A stretch of 43,278 bases of DNA from IMG/VR virus record IMGVR_UViG_3300033388_001377, positions 1-43,278 of that record; one strand, 5' to 3'. The notes under the pieces are model-generated. The model worked only from the letters and a program-made list of their open reading frames with translations. It ran no database searches and was not told where the DNA came from. This document shows, in pieces, positions 17,619-26,021 of this stretch. This DNA is from a virus. Numbering within the stretch: position 1 is the first letter of the stretch; each line of letters opens with the position of its first letter. A program made the translations under genes and the position numbers.

Positions 17619-17901
17619 TATTATCGCCTCCGTTTAGTTTTGCTTTTATGTCTTTGCGCATATTTTCCGCGCTTTTACTTTTCTTCAGTTCGATTCCGAT
17701 TGTTCGCCCGTACACCTCAAGTGCGTCCTTGTCTTTGCTGGTTTTCCAGTCAAATTCAGGAACAGGGGCCGAAGCCCCTTCGCTTGCGGCAGATTTAAGC
17801 AGTTCAATCTCTTTCCCAAGTTGGTCGATTTTCTCCCATGCGCATTTAAGCGCAAAGTTGATGTCTGACCTTGTTGGTGATTTTACAAATCTGCGATGCA
17901 T
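17611..17901 (-). CDS. Small capsid-region protein with C-terminal HeH/LEM-like helix motif
   Basis: 96 residues. A basic N-terminus is followed by a helix (about residues 13-45) and an Ala/Pro linker, then DKDALEVYGRTIGIEL...MRKDIKAKL. That last segment looks like the HeH/LEM/SAP-type two-helix element found in many small phage proteins beside the capsid gene. It may bind DNA or capsid protein. It overlaps the next gene by 8 bases and follows the capsid gene by 9 bases. Confidence 0.6.
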   Translation of the reverse strand: MHRRFVKSPTRSDINFALKCAWEKIDQLGKEIELLKSAASEGASAPVPEFDWKTSKDKDALEVYGRTIGIELKKSKSAENMRKDIKAKLNGGDNNV

Positions 17902-17910
17902 GACAGCTCC

Positions 17911-18852
17911 TTATGAGGTTTTACCGAAGTTGCGAGTAGCAACCAATGCGACGCCGTTCCATGAAGCAATCAGTCGGTCAAAGTTATCATCAGCAACACG
18001 CATTTCAAGAGCAGAACCCTTGTAGGTGTTGAGTGCGATAAGAGTGCGAGTGTCGCAATAGATTACAGGGCGTCCGCCATCATAACCGCGGGCGTTGTCG
18101 ATCATATCATCAATCTGCTCTTCGGTCGGAATGGCTTTGCGCCCGGTTGCTTCGCTGGCATCAATAACGATGTCGATGTTATTGATTGCGGAAACAAATC
18201 TTTCATCTGCGAGCTGTACACCCATCTGGGATTTAATACGGGAGCTGTATCCGGGGATATCGTTCCCGTCCTTGTCCTTGATAAGCATCAGGTCACCGCC
18301 GCTAATTTTTGCGGCATCAAATACTTGACCTCTTCCCCATCCATCGGGATCGTAAAGACCTTCAATTGAGCCCTCAATCCAGTTCACACACAGCATTGAA
18401 TACATGTTTCCCGTATTCGTTCCGCCAGCCGTCTGAGAGTTTGAATTAGCGTTTGCGTAAGCAAGGAAGCTATTAACGAGCAATGATTTCTCAAGCTCTT
18501 GGGCCGTCTGCGGCATGATAATGCGAAGGCGGTCATCGAAATACTGCTCGGAGGTCTTGTTGAGGGTTTTTACCTTATCCTCACCGACCGTCATGATTCC
18601 GCCGAATTGTGAAACATTCGTGCGCCCAAGCTCTGTCTCGGCGTTGATGATTGGCAATGGAGCGTCAAGGTCAACCGCTTTGGGGGTTGTAACTGACTTA
18701 ACAATCTCGAACAAGTGTTGGAGACCGTCGCTCGTTGGTGCCATTGGCATGTTCGCAAGGAATGGAACCATTTCAAGGAACTTATTAATTAATGCGGCCT
18801 GTTTAGGCGCTTTTTCAATCGCTAGTTCGCGATAATTTCCGTAGATGCTCAT
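17911..18852 (-). CDS. Major capsid protein (HK97-like fold expected)
   Basis: 313 residues starting MSIYGNYRELAIEKAPKQ with AGAGAGG before the ATG. A helical N-terminal arm (about 1-40) is followed by the E-loop-like region and a typical capsid body: LEKSLLVNSFLAYA, DGGRPVIYCDTRTLIALN and SWNGVALVATRNF at the end. It sits directly after the scaffold gene. The short N-terminal arm fits use of a separate scaffold. Identity comes from composition, length and order, which together are convincing. Confidence 0.85.
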   Translation of the reverse strand: MSIYGNYRELAIEKAPKQAALINKFLEMVPFLANMPMAPTSDGLQHLFEIVKSVTTPKAVDLDAPLPIINAETELGRTNVSQFGGIMTVGEDKVKTLNKTSEQYFDDRLRIIMPQTAQELEKSLLVNSFLAYANANSNSQTAGGTNTGNMYSMLCVNWIEGSIEGLYDPDGWGRGQVFDAAKISGGDLMLIKDKDGNDIPGYSSRIKSQMGVQLADERFVSAINNIDIVIDASEATGRKAIPTEEQIDDMIDNARGYDGGRPVIYCDTRTLIALNTYKGSALEMRVADDNFDRLIASWNGVALVATRNFGKTS

Positions 18853-18908
18853 TTTTTACCTCTCTGGTTGTTTTTTACTTAGCAACCAGAAAGGCAAAGT
18901 CATTCCGG

Positions 18909-19598
18909 TTACTGCAAATCCTGAAAAACGGAGATTTCTTTATCATCTCGTTTATTGGCTTGCGTCCCTTCACCGGAACCCTTTTCACCGCCTGCTCCAC
19001 CACCGGAGTTAGAGGCTTTTAGGTAATCGCGACCTGAAACATAATCATTCAGGTAAGCGGTAGCTTCAAGTCCGCTTTTATCCCCTAGTTCAGTGCTTGT
19101 CAACACCTTTCCGTCGGATAATACGAAATCTTTTGAAAGAACGTTGACAAGATCATCAATCGCCCCCTCTGAAACAATGCCCTTTGCCGCCTTTGCGAGC
19201 GCTGCTTTGATCTGGCCTGAAGTCATTTTCGTTTCAAGCGTTCCATACCTGGTTTCAAGGTCGCCCTTTTCCGTGGTCAAAGTTTCCTCAGCCCGCTTCA
19301 GCCGCTGGAATTCAATCTTTTCCTCGGTATCAAGCTTCTTGTTTTCGTCGGATTCGTAGGCGTTCACTTTGTCACTCAGCCCGTTTTTCTCTTTCTGAAG
19401 TGCCTTGACTTCCCCTTCAAGATCGCGCTTCTCTTTCAGGATGTTGTCACGGTTCAGGATGATTTTATCGATATCCTCCTGCGTCTTGAGTCCATCAACC
19501 TCCAGCGCATAACCGTCGCCATCCGCCTTATAGAGCGCCTTAATCTCATCACCAAGTGCATCGTACCCTGCTTTGTTCTGGTTTACTTTTAGTCCCAT
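18909..19598 (-). CDS. Capsid scaffolding protein
   Basis: 229 residues from the ATG at 19598 (MGLKVNQNKAGYDAL), with AGGAG 7 bases ahead. The frame is open to 19652 but that extension overlaps the next gene. The middle (about residues 50-130) is a long, highly charged coiled coil of Lys, Glu, Leu and Gln. The C-terminus has a Gly-rich linker and a short basic tail, the usual way scaffolds hold the capsid protein. It is directly before the capsid gene. Confidence 0.8.
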   Translation of the reverse strand: MGLKVNQNKAGYDALGDEIKALYKADGDGYALEVDGLKTQEDIDKIILNRDNILKEKRDLEGEVKALQKEKNGLSDKVNAYESDENKKLDTEEKIEFQRLKRAEETLTTEKGDLETRYGTLETKMTSGQIKAALAKAAKGIVSEGAIDDLVNVLSKDFVLSDGKVLTSTELGDKSGLEATAYLNDYVSGRDYLKASNSGGGAGGEKGSGEGTQANKRDDKEISVFQDLQ

Positions 19599-19599
19599 G

Positions 19600-19806
19600 T
19601 TACTTCTCCTCTTTTGTTTCTTCATATGAAAGCTCAACAACATCGGCGGCATTCCTCAAAAAGGAAACTATGTCGAAAATGCTTCCATCTCTTTTTGTCG
19701 AGAACTTACCACCAATCAATGTGTCGCCATCATAAAACTTTACCCTGAAAGAAAACATCCCATCATCGCCAACGAGTGGCTTTAAGGCGCAAATATTAGC
19801 ATCCAT
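19600..19806 (-). CDS. Small hypothetical protein before the scaffold
   Basis: 68 residues, alpha/beta-like, with FSFRVKFYDGDTLIGGKFST in the middle and an acidic-basic tail ending KEEK. A strong AGAGGAG precedes the ATG, and the same leader sequence stands before the scaffold gene. Its C-terminal tail resembles that of the upstream 19807-20166 product (both end in KEEK), which follows from the reused ribosome-site DNA. No function can be assigned. Confidence 0.6.
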   Translation of the reverse strand: MDANICALKPLVGDDGMFSFRVKFYDGDTLIGGKFSTKRDGSIFDIVSFLRNAADVVELSYEETKEEK

Positions 19807-20166
19807 TTACTTCTCCTCTTTTGGTTCATTGATTAGAACAACTTGAACATCGTACCGGATCAGGTTGTTAACCGTTTTTTCATCGTCTTCTTGGCCGCAA
19901 ATCCAACCGCTACAACAAAGCTTTACAGAGAGCAGTTCGTTTAGTAGCGATGCGATAAAGTCCCTTAATGGATATTGGACAGCATCAGTGAACCCGAAAT
20001 GAACCCCCTCAGCATGTTTTGAGGAAATAATCTGCATCACTTCGTGCCGAGTCAATCCGATCTGTTGCACGTTTTCATCACGCGCCGCCTTATCGAACTC
20101 AATTGCAATGCGCTCGATTTCTTCTGATTCGCCTAGGTCCGGCTGTTCGTGTCTGACTACCTTCAT
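19807..20166 (-). CDS. Hypothetical protein between MuF and scaffold genes
   Basis: 119 residues, start at an ATG preceded by AGAGGAG. Helix-rich N-terminal half with a LTRHEVMQIIS segment, then a hydrophobic DFIASLLNELLSVKLCCSGWIC stretch with three cysteines, not long enough to be a clear membrane span. It ends KEEK. It lies in the head operon; no family is recognised. Confidence 0.6.
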   Translation of the reverse strand: MKVVRHEQPDLGESEEIERIAIEFDKAARDENVQQIGLTRHEVMQIISSKHAEGVHFGFTDAVQYPLRDFIASLLNELLSVKLCCSGWICGQEDDEKTVNNLIRYDVQVVLINEPKEEK

Positions 20167-20205
20167 TCCATTTCTCCTCTTTTATCGCGGAATCACTCCG
20201 CTTTG

Positions 20206-20367
20206 TTAAATCTCACTGGCAATAACATCACGCTCGCGCTCAAGTGCACGGAGTTGCTCGCGCAAATCGTCTATCTCCGCAATCTTCCTGCGCAATACGT
20301 CGTGCTTATCTCCGCAGAGCGAAGTATCCCACTTGATTTCTGGCAATCCGAGCTTTTCATGCTTCAT
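20206..20367 (-). CDS. Small coiled-coil protein
   Basis: 53 residues from the ATG at 20367, which shares one base with the MuF gene's stop (TGATG). The first 20 residues contain PEIKWDTSLCGD; the rest is a charged leucine-rich helix (LRRKIAEIDDLREQLRALER) with heptad spacing, so a coiled coil is likely. It ends 39 bases before the next gene. A short hairpin, GCGGA with TCCGC, follows the stop. Conserved overlap and coding-like composition support it. Function is unknown. Confidence 0.65.
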   Translation of the reverse strand: MKHEKLGLPEIKWDTSLCGDKHDVLRRKIAEIDDLREQLRALERERDVIASEI

Positions 20368-21518
20368 CACAACACTCCCTTATTCACAAGCTCCTGAATC
20401 GTGTAACGCGCACCGTCTGGCGCAACGTACTTCCCGATATCCATTTGCCCGTCCTGCCAAGCACGATAGCGGTTTGGCCCAAGATAGTCACGCTGAAAAC
20501 TCTTTGGTTGCTCATTAAACCACGGCTCAAAGTCCTTGCTTTCTGGAAGCTCGCCAACGTTCTTCTTGAGCCAGCGTTTCTGCTCATCAACCACCGCGTC
20601 AAACTGTTGCTTGCCGGTCATGTCGTCAAACTTCTTGCCGCCGATCCTGCGCCGTGCATCCTTCTGAAAATCCTTGTTCGGAACCTCCAGCTTTTCAGGT
20701 GTCGCGAGAATGGCAGGGATTGGATAGCGGGCGGATCTGCAATTTCTATGCAGCGGCGGAATAGGACCAACACCCGGCTTGTACGTGTTACCGCTTAGGC
20801 TTGCGCAAATAAATGATGTGCGACTATCAAGGATGGCCGAAAACACTTCTAATAAATCCACGCCTTTTTTTTTGGACATGCCTTTAGACCATGCAACCCG
20901 CGATTGATTCGCAACACCAGCCGTGACCGTGCGAGCAAGTGACCGCGCAGAGTTCTGGGAAGCACTAAGCGCCCCGTCTCTGTATCCCTGCCCTTTCGTG
21001 CCGAGTAACGCGGTTATAATTGCCGTATCTGTTACGCCATCATTAACGCCAGCCGCAATAGTCTGAAGTGTTCGGCTGTAATCGCCTTCAGTGAAGCCGT
21101 CGAACCACTGGTCAACCGTCAAGCCGTCATATAGCGCATTCTGCATCAAAAGCGGCACAATGAACTCGTCGTCTTCATCTGCTTCGATATCCAAAGGCAA
21201 GCGGTTGAATGACTGATTCATTTTCATGTACTCGGCTTTAACCAATACCGCCAACGCCTCTTCAAAGCTAATCCGAAACCCGGTCACTTGCTTGCCGCGC
21301 ACAGAGCTGATTTGACGAGCCAACCGTTCGAGCGCAAGAGAACGCGCCTTTGTCAGCGGTCGAATGCCTTTGATTTCCGGCAGCGTCTCAAGCATCAGCC
21401 CGCGCACCTCAGTATTTGACTTGTTCAGGTCGTCAACAAAGATGTCGCCGAACTTGTTGCCAAGGCCAACAATGTAGAATTGACGGCGCACGAATGAGTC
21501 TGGTAGGGATTCAGCCAT
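20367..21518 (-). CDS. Minor head protein, MuF/SPP1 gp7-like
   Basis: 383 residues from the ATG at 21518, which overlaps the upstream stop by 8 bases. A longer frame to 21587 would overlap the upstream gene by 77 bases. Residues about 240-290 carry the MuF signature: SAILDSRTSFICASLSG, then GVGPIPPLHRNCRS. The N-terminal half is helical. MuF proteins bind the portal inside the procapsid and may be injected with the DNA. Position after the portal fits. Confidence 0.85.
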   Translation of the reverse strand: MAESLPDSFVRRQFYIVGLGNKFGDIFVDDLNKSNTEVRGLMLETLPEIKGIRPLTKARSLALERLARQISSVRGKQVTGFRISFEEALAVLVKAEYMKMNQSFNRLPLDIEADEDDEFIVPLLMQNALYDGLTVDQWFDGFTEGDYSRTLQTIAAGVNDGVTDTAIITALLGTKGQGYRDGALSASQNSARSLARTVTAGVANQSRVAWSKGMSKKKGVDLLEVFSAILDSRTSFICASLSGNTYKPGVGPIPPLHRNCRSARYPIPAILATPEKLEVPNKDFQKDARRRIGGKKFDDMTGKQQFDAVVDEQKRWLKKNVGELPESKDFEPWFNEQPKSFQRDYLGPNRYRAWQDGQMDIGKYVAPDGARYTIQELVNKGVL

Positions 21519-22317
21519 ATCTATACTTTCTGCAATCCGAGAATAATTCACAAGATGCGCATTCTGCCTGTCCGAACGCTTCAGCATTCATGCATCTTGT
21601 ACGCTTCGCAAGCGCCTCCTTCGTGCATGGCTTCCATACTGCGGCTCTGTTCATAAATTCAAAATGTTCTGCTAAAATTTCCGGCGTAACATTCATACTA
21701 CTTCCCGTCAGCGAATCGCATAGCTCGATCATGCAAACATCAGGAGCGTCAAGCGTGGCACCTATTATCGCAAAAGAAACAAAGTTTCCTTCGCCGGAAT
21801 CCCCCGCGAATCTTACTCTTTTGATCGAAGCGAAATCACCAAAGCCCCACGGCGTCCGCGTTTCTTTTGGCTTGCCTGAACCGTATATCGAGCTATTAAA
21901 TAACTTATCGCGTGATTCCTTGCGGTTACGCCTGCAAGCAGCGCATTCGCAGTCTGAATTCAGATAACCAGTGATTCCTACGCATGGGTAATCGCCTTCC
22001 ACCCGAAGTTTGGGTGCGTGGATATTAACGAGAAACTTAAGCATCTCGGCGTTGCGAAACGGGCACTCCTTTTGCTCTGCCGGTTTATGATCCATCCGAA
22101 TGCGAACCTCACCGTCTGCTATCACCGCCCAGACAACCCCTTCAATGCTTTTCAAAGCAGTAAGGCAAGAGTATGCGCACTTAATAATTGCTGTATCAAA
22201 CTCGACGGAACCGTGTTCATCACCACGCCGAATCATGCTGGAAATGCGCTGATCACAAGCGATTCGAAACTGAGTTTCCATCTGCTCACGTACTCTCTTT
22301 TTATCTCTTTTACTCAT
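21511..22317 (-). CDS. Cysteine-rich protein between portal and MuF genes, function unknown
   Basis: 268 residues from the ATG at 22317 (MSKRDKKRVREQ), with GGGAGAAAA upstream; the open frame reaches 22365. Cysteine pairs suggest metal binding: CECAACRR near the middle, and CMNAEAFGQAECASCELFSDC at the C-terminus, a possible zinc or Fe-S cluster site. An N-terminal region has alternating strands and helices. An Ig-like or catalytic motif is not seen. It is unusual for the head module, where most genes are structural. Confidence 0.6.
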   Translation of the reverse strand: MSKRDKKRVREQMETQFRIACDQRISSMIRRGDEHGSVEFDTAIIKCAYSCLTALKSIEGVVWAVIADGEVRIRMDHKPAEQKECPFRNAEMLKFLVNIHAPKLRVEGDYPCVGITGYLNSDCECAACRRNRKESRDKLFNSSIYGSGKPKETRTPWGFGDFASIKRVRFAGDSGEGNFVSFAIIGATLDAPDVCMIELCDSLTGSSMNVTPEILAEHFEFMNRAAVWKPCTKEALAKRTRCMNAEAFGQAECASCELFSDCRKYRYG

Positions 22318-22376
22318 CCATTTTCTCCCTTTTAATTCGCCGCAACTGTAGCGGTTTGCGCGCATAGGGTCAATGA

Positions 22377-23834
22377 CTAAACATCAGCCCCGCGCAAATC
22401 AAGCGAGTCTTTTACTTCATCCCATTCGGATTCAAGCAAGCCGCCTTTAACGCCGAACTTGTGGATGTCCTCGCGGGTCATTGGAGCGCCGGAATTGTAC
22501 GAAGCAACCATCTTAGCAAGCCCGTCTGGATCAACAGCGCCATCAACAAACTCACGATTCAATGCAATTTCGACATCGCCCGTAATGTTTCCCCACTCGG
22601 TCAGGATTGCAAACAGCTTCAGCAACCCGTCCTCGCATGAAGTAGCAATCTGTTCAAGAATCACGGTCTGCGAGTCGGTACGTTGTGCCAATGCCTCGCC
22701 GGATTCATTCGCGCCGCCGTCCGTGAGCTTCATGTTCTCGGCCTGCGCCTTTGTGTGCAGATCGTTAAGGCTTTTCTCCATCTCGGACAGGCCCGCGCCT
22801 GTCACTTCCATGAATGCGGCCTTGAATAGCGGATCTTTGGCCGCAATAATACCGTTTGCGCCCAGCAAGAAATCCCTTGCCTCTTCTACGGTCGCGCCCG
22901 CAAATGTCGGCGTCGCCTGCCCCTGAACAAATAGGGCCTGCCTGTAGTCTGCCTCGCCGCGATAGATCGCCAAGGACATTTCAGCAACGCTGTCCAAAAC
23001 CGGAAGCTCTGGAGCCGCGTTAATATTCGTTGCATTGATGAATACAAACGGGATGTGCTTTGATTTCTGCCCCTTGTAGACGGGATAAATAGAATCCTCT
23101 GTGGGCGTCAAATAGTCGAGTTGCTTCTTCTGCCCGTCCGTCAATCCGGTCAAGTCATAGGTGCCGGTGAAATATTCTCTGTTATCGTCAAGCGCACAAA
23201 TACGGATGATTTCGCGGTACTCAGTTGACAAATTCGTTGTGACATATTTTGATTCATCCAGCACAACGAAGGTCAATTCGTCTTTGCCGTCTGGGGTGCG
23301 TTCAACGTTCCAGTTCAGGATGCGTAATGCTCCATAGATTGTCGTATACGGCGGGTTGGTCGTCGGGGCTTCCGGGAAGTCAGCCAGCACGCCACAGCGC
23401 GAGTATTTGCACTGTTCCGCGAAAATAGCTTCAACCATGGAGGCAAAAGAAAGGCCGTCCGGGGTTGATACTTCCTCCAATGGCTCAAGCTCTGAAGGCA
23501 ACTTGATTACAGGCGGTTCATTGATCAACCGGCCAACCATCGTTTGCACTGTCTGCGCTGGGTAGCCATAATACACGGCCCGCATTTTATAAAGCTCGTA
23601 TGCATAAGCGCCTTGACCTCGGCAACCGTTGACCGCGCAAGGCATTGCCTTATTCCACTGAGTAACCATGCCGGATGTTGCGGGCAGATACTCTTGACCC
23701 TTCGCCTTGATGGTCTTCGATCCGCCGTCAACCAGATCATTGATTTGCTTCCAGTTATCGACCCACCGCTGGAAATCTGGATGGGTCAGCGCGGATACAA
23801 CGTTTTCAGATCGTGTGTTTGTAGTATTAGCCAT
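22377..23834 (-). CDS. Portal protein, DUF4055 family
   Basis: 485 residues. The start HPDFQRWVDNWKQINDLVDG and YELYKMRAVYYGYPAQTVQTMVGRL fit the DUF4055 portal family. The helical C-terminal third contains the expected GEALAQRTDSQTVILEQIATS segment (portal wing and stem). The protein forms the dodecameric ring through which DNA enters and leaves the head. It follows the large terminase gene, the canonical place. Confidence 0.85.
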   Translation of the reverse strand: MANTTNTRSENVVSALTHPDFQRWVDNWKQINDLVDGGSKTIKAKGQEYLPATSGMVTQWNKAMPCAVNGCRGQGAYAYELYKMRAVYYGYPAQTVQTMVGRLINEPPVIKLPSELEPLEEVSTPDGLSFASMVEAIFAEQCKYSRCGVLADFPEAPTTNPPYTTIYGALRILNWNVERTPDGKDELTFVVLDESKYVTTNLSTEYREIIRICALDDNREYFTGTYDLTGLTDGQKKQLDYLTPTEDSIYPVYKGQKSKHIPFVFINATNINAAPELPVLDSVAEMSLAIYRGEADYRQALFVQGQATPTFAGATVEEARDFLLGANGIIAAKDPLFKAAFMEVTGAGLSEMEKSLNDLHTKAQAENMKLTDGGANESGEALAQRTDSQTVILEQIATSCEDGLLKLFAILTEWGNITGDVEIALNREFVDGAVDPDGLAKMVASYNSGAPMTREDIHKFGVKGGLLESEWDEVKDSLDLRGADV

Positions 23835-23875
23835 AGTCTGATCCTATACAGTCTTATTTTCGTAATGTCAACAGT

Positions 23876-25084
23876 TTAAAACATTCCCATCATGCCGAAT
23901 GACGCAACCGAGTTCTGCTTAATCAGTTCGTACAGCGCGTATCTTATCGCATCTATGTAGTGATTCCAATCATCAACTATCACCGGCAGAACGTCGCCGG
24001 TTCGCTTGTCCACCTTGTAGCTATACTTTCGGAACTCCTCCGCCGTGCTGGTGCAGTCTGGATGGATTATGATTTCCTCGAAACTTTTCATGTATTCAAG
24101 GCCGTCCTCGATCTTCAACTTGCCGGGGCCAATCGTGCGCGGCAGTCCATAGCGTTGCAGGTAGCTGATTGATTCAGGGCGGGCGCAGTCGGCGCGTATT
24201 GTGTATTTCTCGATCCCCTCAATGCGCTTTTTAATGAAGTCCGGCGTGTCATCCAGATCAAGGCCGACCTTTCCGCATTCCCTCCGAATATACAGCCGGT
24301 TTTTATGCACATAGAGCCGAACTGCGGCGGTAGGATCTCGCGCAAAGCCGAAGTCAAGGCCGTGCAATGGCGCGCCAAGGATGGACTCGTCAAAGTCCTT
24401 CACTGACCATTTGCCGCTGAACACGTACCGATCTGATATCTCGTTATATTCACCTAGCCAAACATGCCCAAACGATTCAGGGCTTACACGTAGATGCCGC
24501 TCTGCCTCTTTTAATAGTTCTTCAGGCAGGAACGGGTTTTCTGTGTAGTTTACGTGGACGCAAATCATGTCATCATCATTTGCAGAGTCAGCAAACAATA
24601 AATCAACAGGGTCGTCGGATTGGTCAGGATTCCATGTAAACCAGATTTCGGAACCGGGGGCGCGTATCGTCGGCAACAGAAGTTCCATGGAGCGAGCTGA
24701 AAGGCTTTGCGCTTCCTCAACCCATGCGCGGTCGAATCCTTCAAGCGACTTGATAGAGTCAGCAGTATGGTCCTGCATACCCTGAAAGATGATGATGCCG
24801 GTTCCGCCTATGCTACGAATCTCCGTCAGGGTGACAACGAACAAATGCGATACGCCAAGCGAACGTATTTTATCCTCGATCAGCTTTTTAGCGGAGAACT
24901 TGAGCGACTTTTGAATCTCACGGATGCAGACGCTTTGCTGATTCGGGTCCGCAACATGCTCCTCGACCAATAGTTCAGCGTCAAAGTGCGATTTACCGGA
25001 TCCGCGCCCGCCTTTAATGCCTTTGTATCTGCAAGGCGGTATAAGCGGCAATGCCCATCTAGGCGTTAGAATCTCCAGTTCCAT
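23876..25084 (-). CDS. terL: Terminase large subunit (packaging ATPase and nuclease)
   Basis: 402 residues from the ATG at 25084, preceded by AAGGG; a TTG one codon upstream is unlikely. Walker A GGRGSGKS at 25-32, Walker B around RAWVEEAQ at 119-126, and a coupling-type FTWNP segment near 150. The RNase H-like nuclease carries Asp in GLDFGF (about 244), RADCA (about 299) and HYIDAIRYAL (about 378), so all three acidic positions are present. This fits the Terminase_3 family. The start overlaps the small subunit gene by 26 bases. Confidence 0.95.
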   Translation of the reverse strand: MELEILTPRWALPLIPPCRYKGIKGGRGSGKSHFDAELLVEEHVADPNQQSVCIREIQKSLKFSAKKLIEDKIRSLGVSHLFVVTLTEIRSIGGTGIIIFQGMQDHTADSIKSLEGFDRAWVEEAQSLSARSMELLLPTIRAPGSEIWFTWNPDQSDDPVDLLFADSANDDDMICVHVNYTENPFLPEELLKEAERHLRVSPESFGHVWLGEYNEISDRYVFSGKWSVKDFDESILGAPLHGLDFGFARDPTAAVRLYVHKNRLYIRRECGKVGLDLDDTPDFIKKRIEGIEKYTIRADCARPESISYLQRYGLPRTIGPGKLKIEDGLEYMKSFEEIIIHPDCTSTAEEFRKYSYKVDKRTGDVLPVIVDDWNHYIDAIRYALYELIKQNSVASFGMMGMF

Positions 25085-25448
25085 CAATTACCCTTCTAGT
25101 GATCCCGGTTATCTTTTCGCCGCCGCTGGTAACGTCAACCTCTTGCTTGTCGCTGTAGCCGTGCTTCGAAAGCATGAGTTTTGTGATGCTGGAATCGAAC
25201 GTTTTATCCAGCCCATTATCGACCAAAGTCAGCTCCTGCATTGCTTCCACGCGCGCGACGATGTCACGAAACTCTTCCTTATCATCGTCCTTCAACCACT
25301 CATAAACGCGCTGTTTTGAAATCTCACAATGCACAGCCAGACCAACGATTGAAGGGAGCTTTTTACCAAGTGCCTCCCAGCCATCAGCGTACTCATGCGC
25401 CTTTATAAGCAGTTCAGGTGTATGCTTACTAGGTCTACCGCCCGCCAT
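25059..25448 (-). CDS. terS: Terminase small subunit (gp3-like DNA-packaging protein)
   Basis: 129 residues. It starts MAGGRPSKHTPELL, then a helix-turn-helix (LAVHCEISKQRVYEWLKDD at about 37-55) and an NGLDKTFDSSITKLMLSKHGYSDK segment. This order matches the P22 gp3-type packaging proteins that recognise the pac site. It is the gene just before the large subunit, and its start is coupled to a small upstream ORF by TAATG. A headful (pac) mechanism is suggested by family, not shown. Confidence 0.85.
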   Translation of the reverse strand: MAGGRPSKHTPELLIKAHEYADGWEALGKKLPSIVGLAVHCEISKQRVYEWLKDDDKEEFRDIVARVEAMQELTLVDNGLDKTFDSSITKLMLSKHGYSDKQEVDVTSGGEKITGITRRVIDGTGDSNA

Positions 25449-25591
25449 TAGTCCGCGCTCTTTTCTGTGTGAGTTGGCGGCGAAATAATAACCTCAGCGC
25501 CCTTCATGTTTGAAAAATTAACGCACGGGCAAGTCGTAAACCCCGCGTTAAATAATCCAGCAACCAGCTGTCTGCTCAAATATGAATTCAT
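25448..25591 (-). CDS. Small ORF coupled to the terminase small subunit
   Basis: 47 residues from the ATG at 25591, with AGAGG 6 bases upstream. Its stop overlaps the terminase start as TAATG, and its own start overlaps the previous small ORF as TAATG. A cysteine pair (CPC) sits in the middle. Unbroken coupling on both sides is the main support; no function can be assigned. Confidence 0.55.
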   Translation of the reverse strand: MNSYLSRQLVAGLFNAGFTTCPCVNFSNMKGAEVIISPPTHTEKSAD

Positions 25592-25671
25592 TATGCACCT
25601 CTGTCTTCAGACATCCACTTGTAGCCCTGCTTGTCGAATCCTGCTTCATCGTATTTGCGTGTGCGTTCCAT
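25591..25671 (-). CDS. Very small ORF in the packaging operon
   Basis: 26 residues, strongly charged and aromatic (ERTRKYDEAGFDKQGYKWMS). GAGGG lies 9 bases before the ATG at 25671, and the stop overlaps the next start as TAATG. It starts 5 bases after the preceding membrane-protein gene. Too short for a family call; the coupled arrangement suggests it is translated. Confidence 0.45.
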   Translation of the reverse strand: MERTRKYDEAGFDKQGYKWMSEDRGA

Positions 25672-25676
25672 ATCGT

Positions 25677-25907
25677 TTATCCCTCTGCCTTTGTGCAAGG
25701 CTTCGAATTATAGCCCTGATTGAATTTATCAGACAACTCAGCAGCGCGAACAACTTCATCAACCCTCGCAACCAGTGCAAAAACAATCAGGAACTTAAGC
25801 GCCATATACCAGCACCCAAGCGCCGCAGTCAGCACGCATTGATAAGCCACCCATGTGATAATTAAGTTCAGTGCAAATATCTTACTACGCTCTATTTTCA
25901 ATTTCAT
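25677..25907 (-). CDS. Small membrane protein at the head of the packaging operon
   Basis: 76 residues with two hydrophobic segments (about 9-31 and 34-48), a basic N-terminus (KLKIERSK) and a polar C-terminal tail. The ribosome site GGAGG is strong. A tRNA D-arm-like sequence and a hammerhead fold lie just upstream. Two short spans and a cytoplasmic tail would suit a holin, but its place before the terminase rather than with lysis genes leaves this open. Confidence 0.6.
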   Translation of the reverse strand: MKLKIERSKIFALNLIITWVAYQCVLTAALGCWYMALKFLIVFALVARVDEVVRAAELSDKFNQGYNSKPCTKAEG

Positions 25908-25920
25908 CTCTTTCCTCCGT

Positions 25921-25961
25921 GATTCCGTTTCATCCGCTCTGACCGACTGAGCTACGAGTCT
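25921..25961 (-). other. tRNA-like 5' fragment (acceptor start and D-arm only)
   Basis: The minus-strand sequence CTCGTAGCTCAGTCGGTCAG matches the start of a bacterial tRNA. The D stem is GCTC/GAGC (25952-25949 and 25939-25936) with a 9-base loop containing GG. No full anticodon arm, T arm or 3' acceptor strand follows; the sequence runs into the ribosome site of the next gene. It is therefore a fragment or a mimic, not a working tRNA. Confidence 0.5.
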
Positions 25962-26021
25962 GTTTAAAATGTTTCTGTCAAATGCGCTCTAAACACTGGC
26001 CGCCTAGGTCTCCATTTATTC

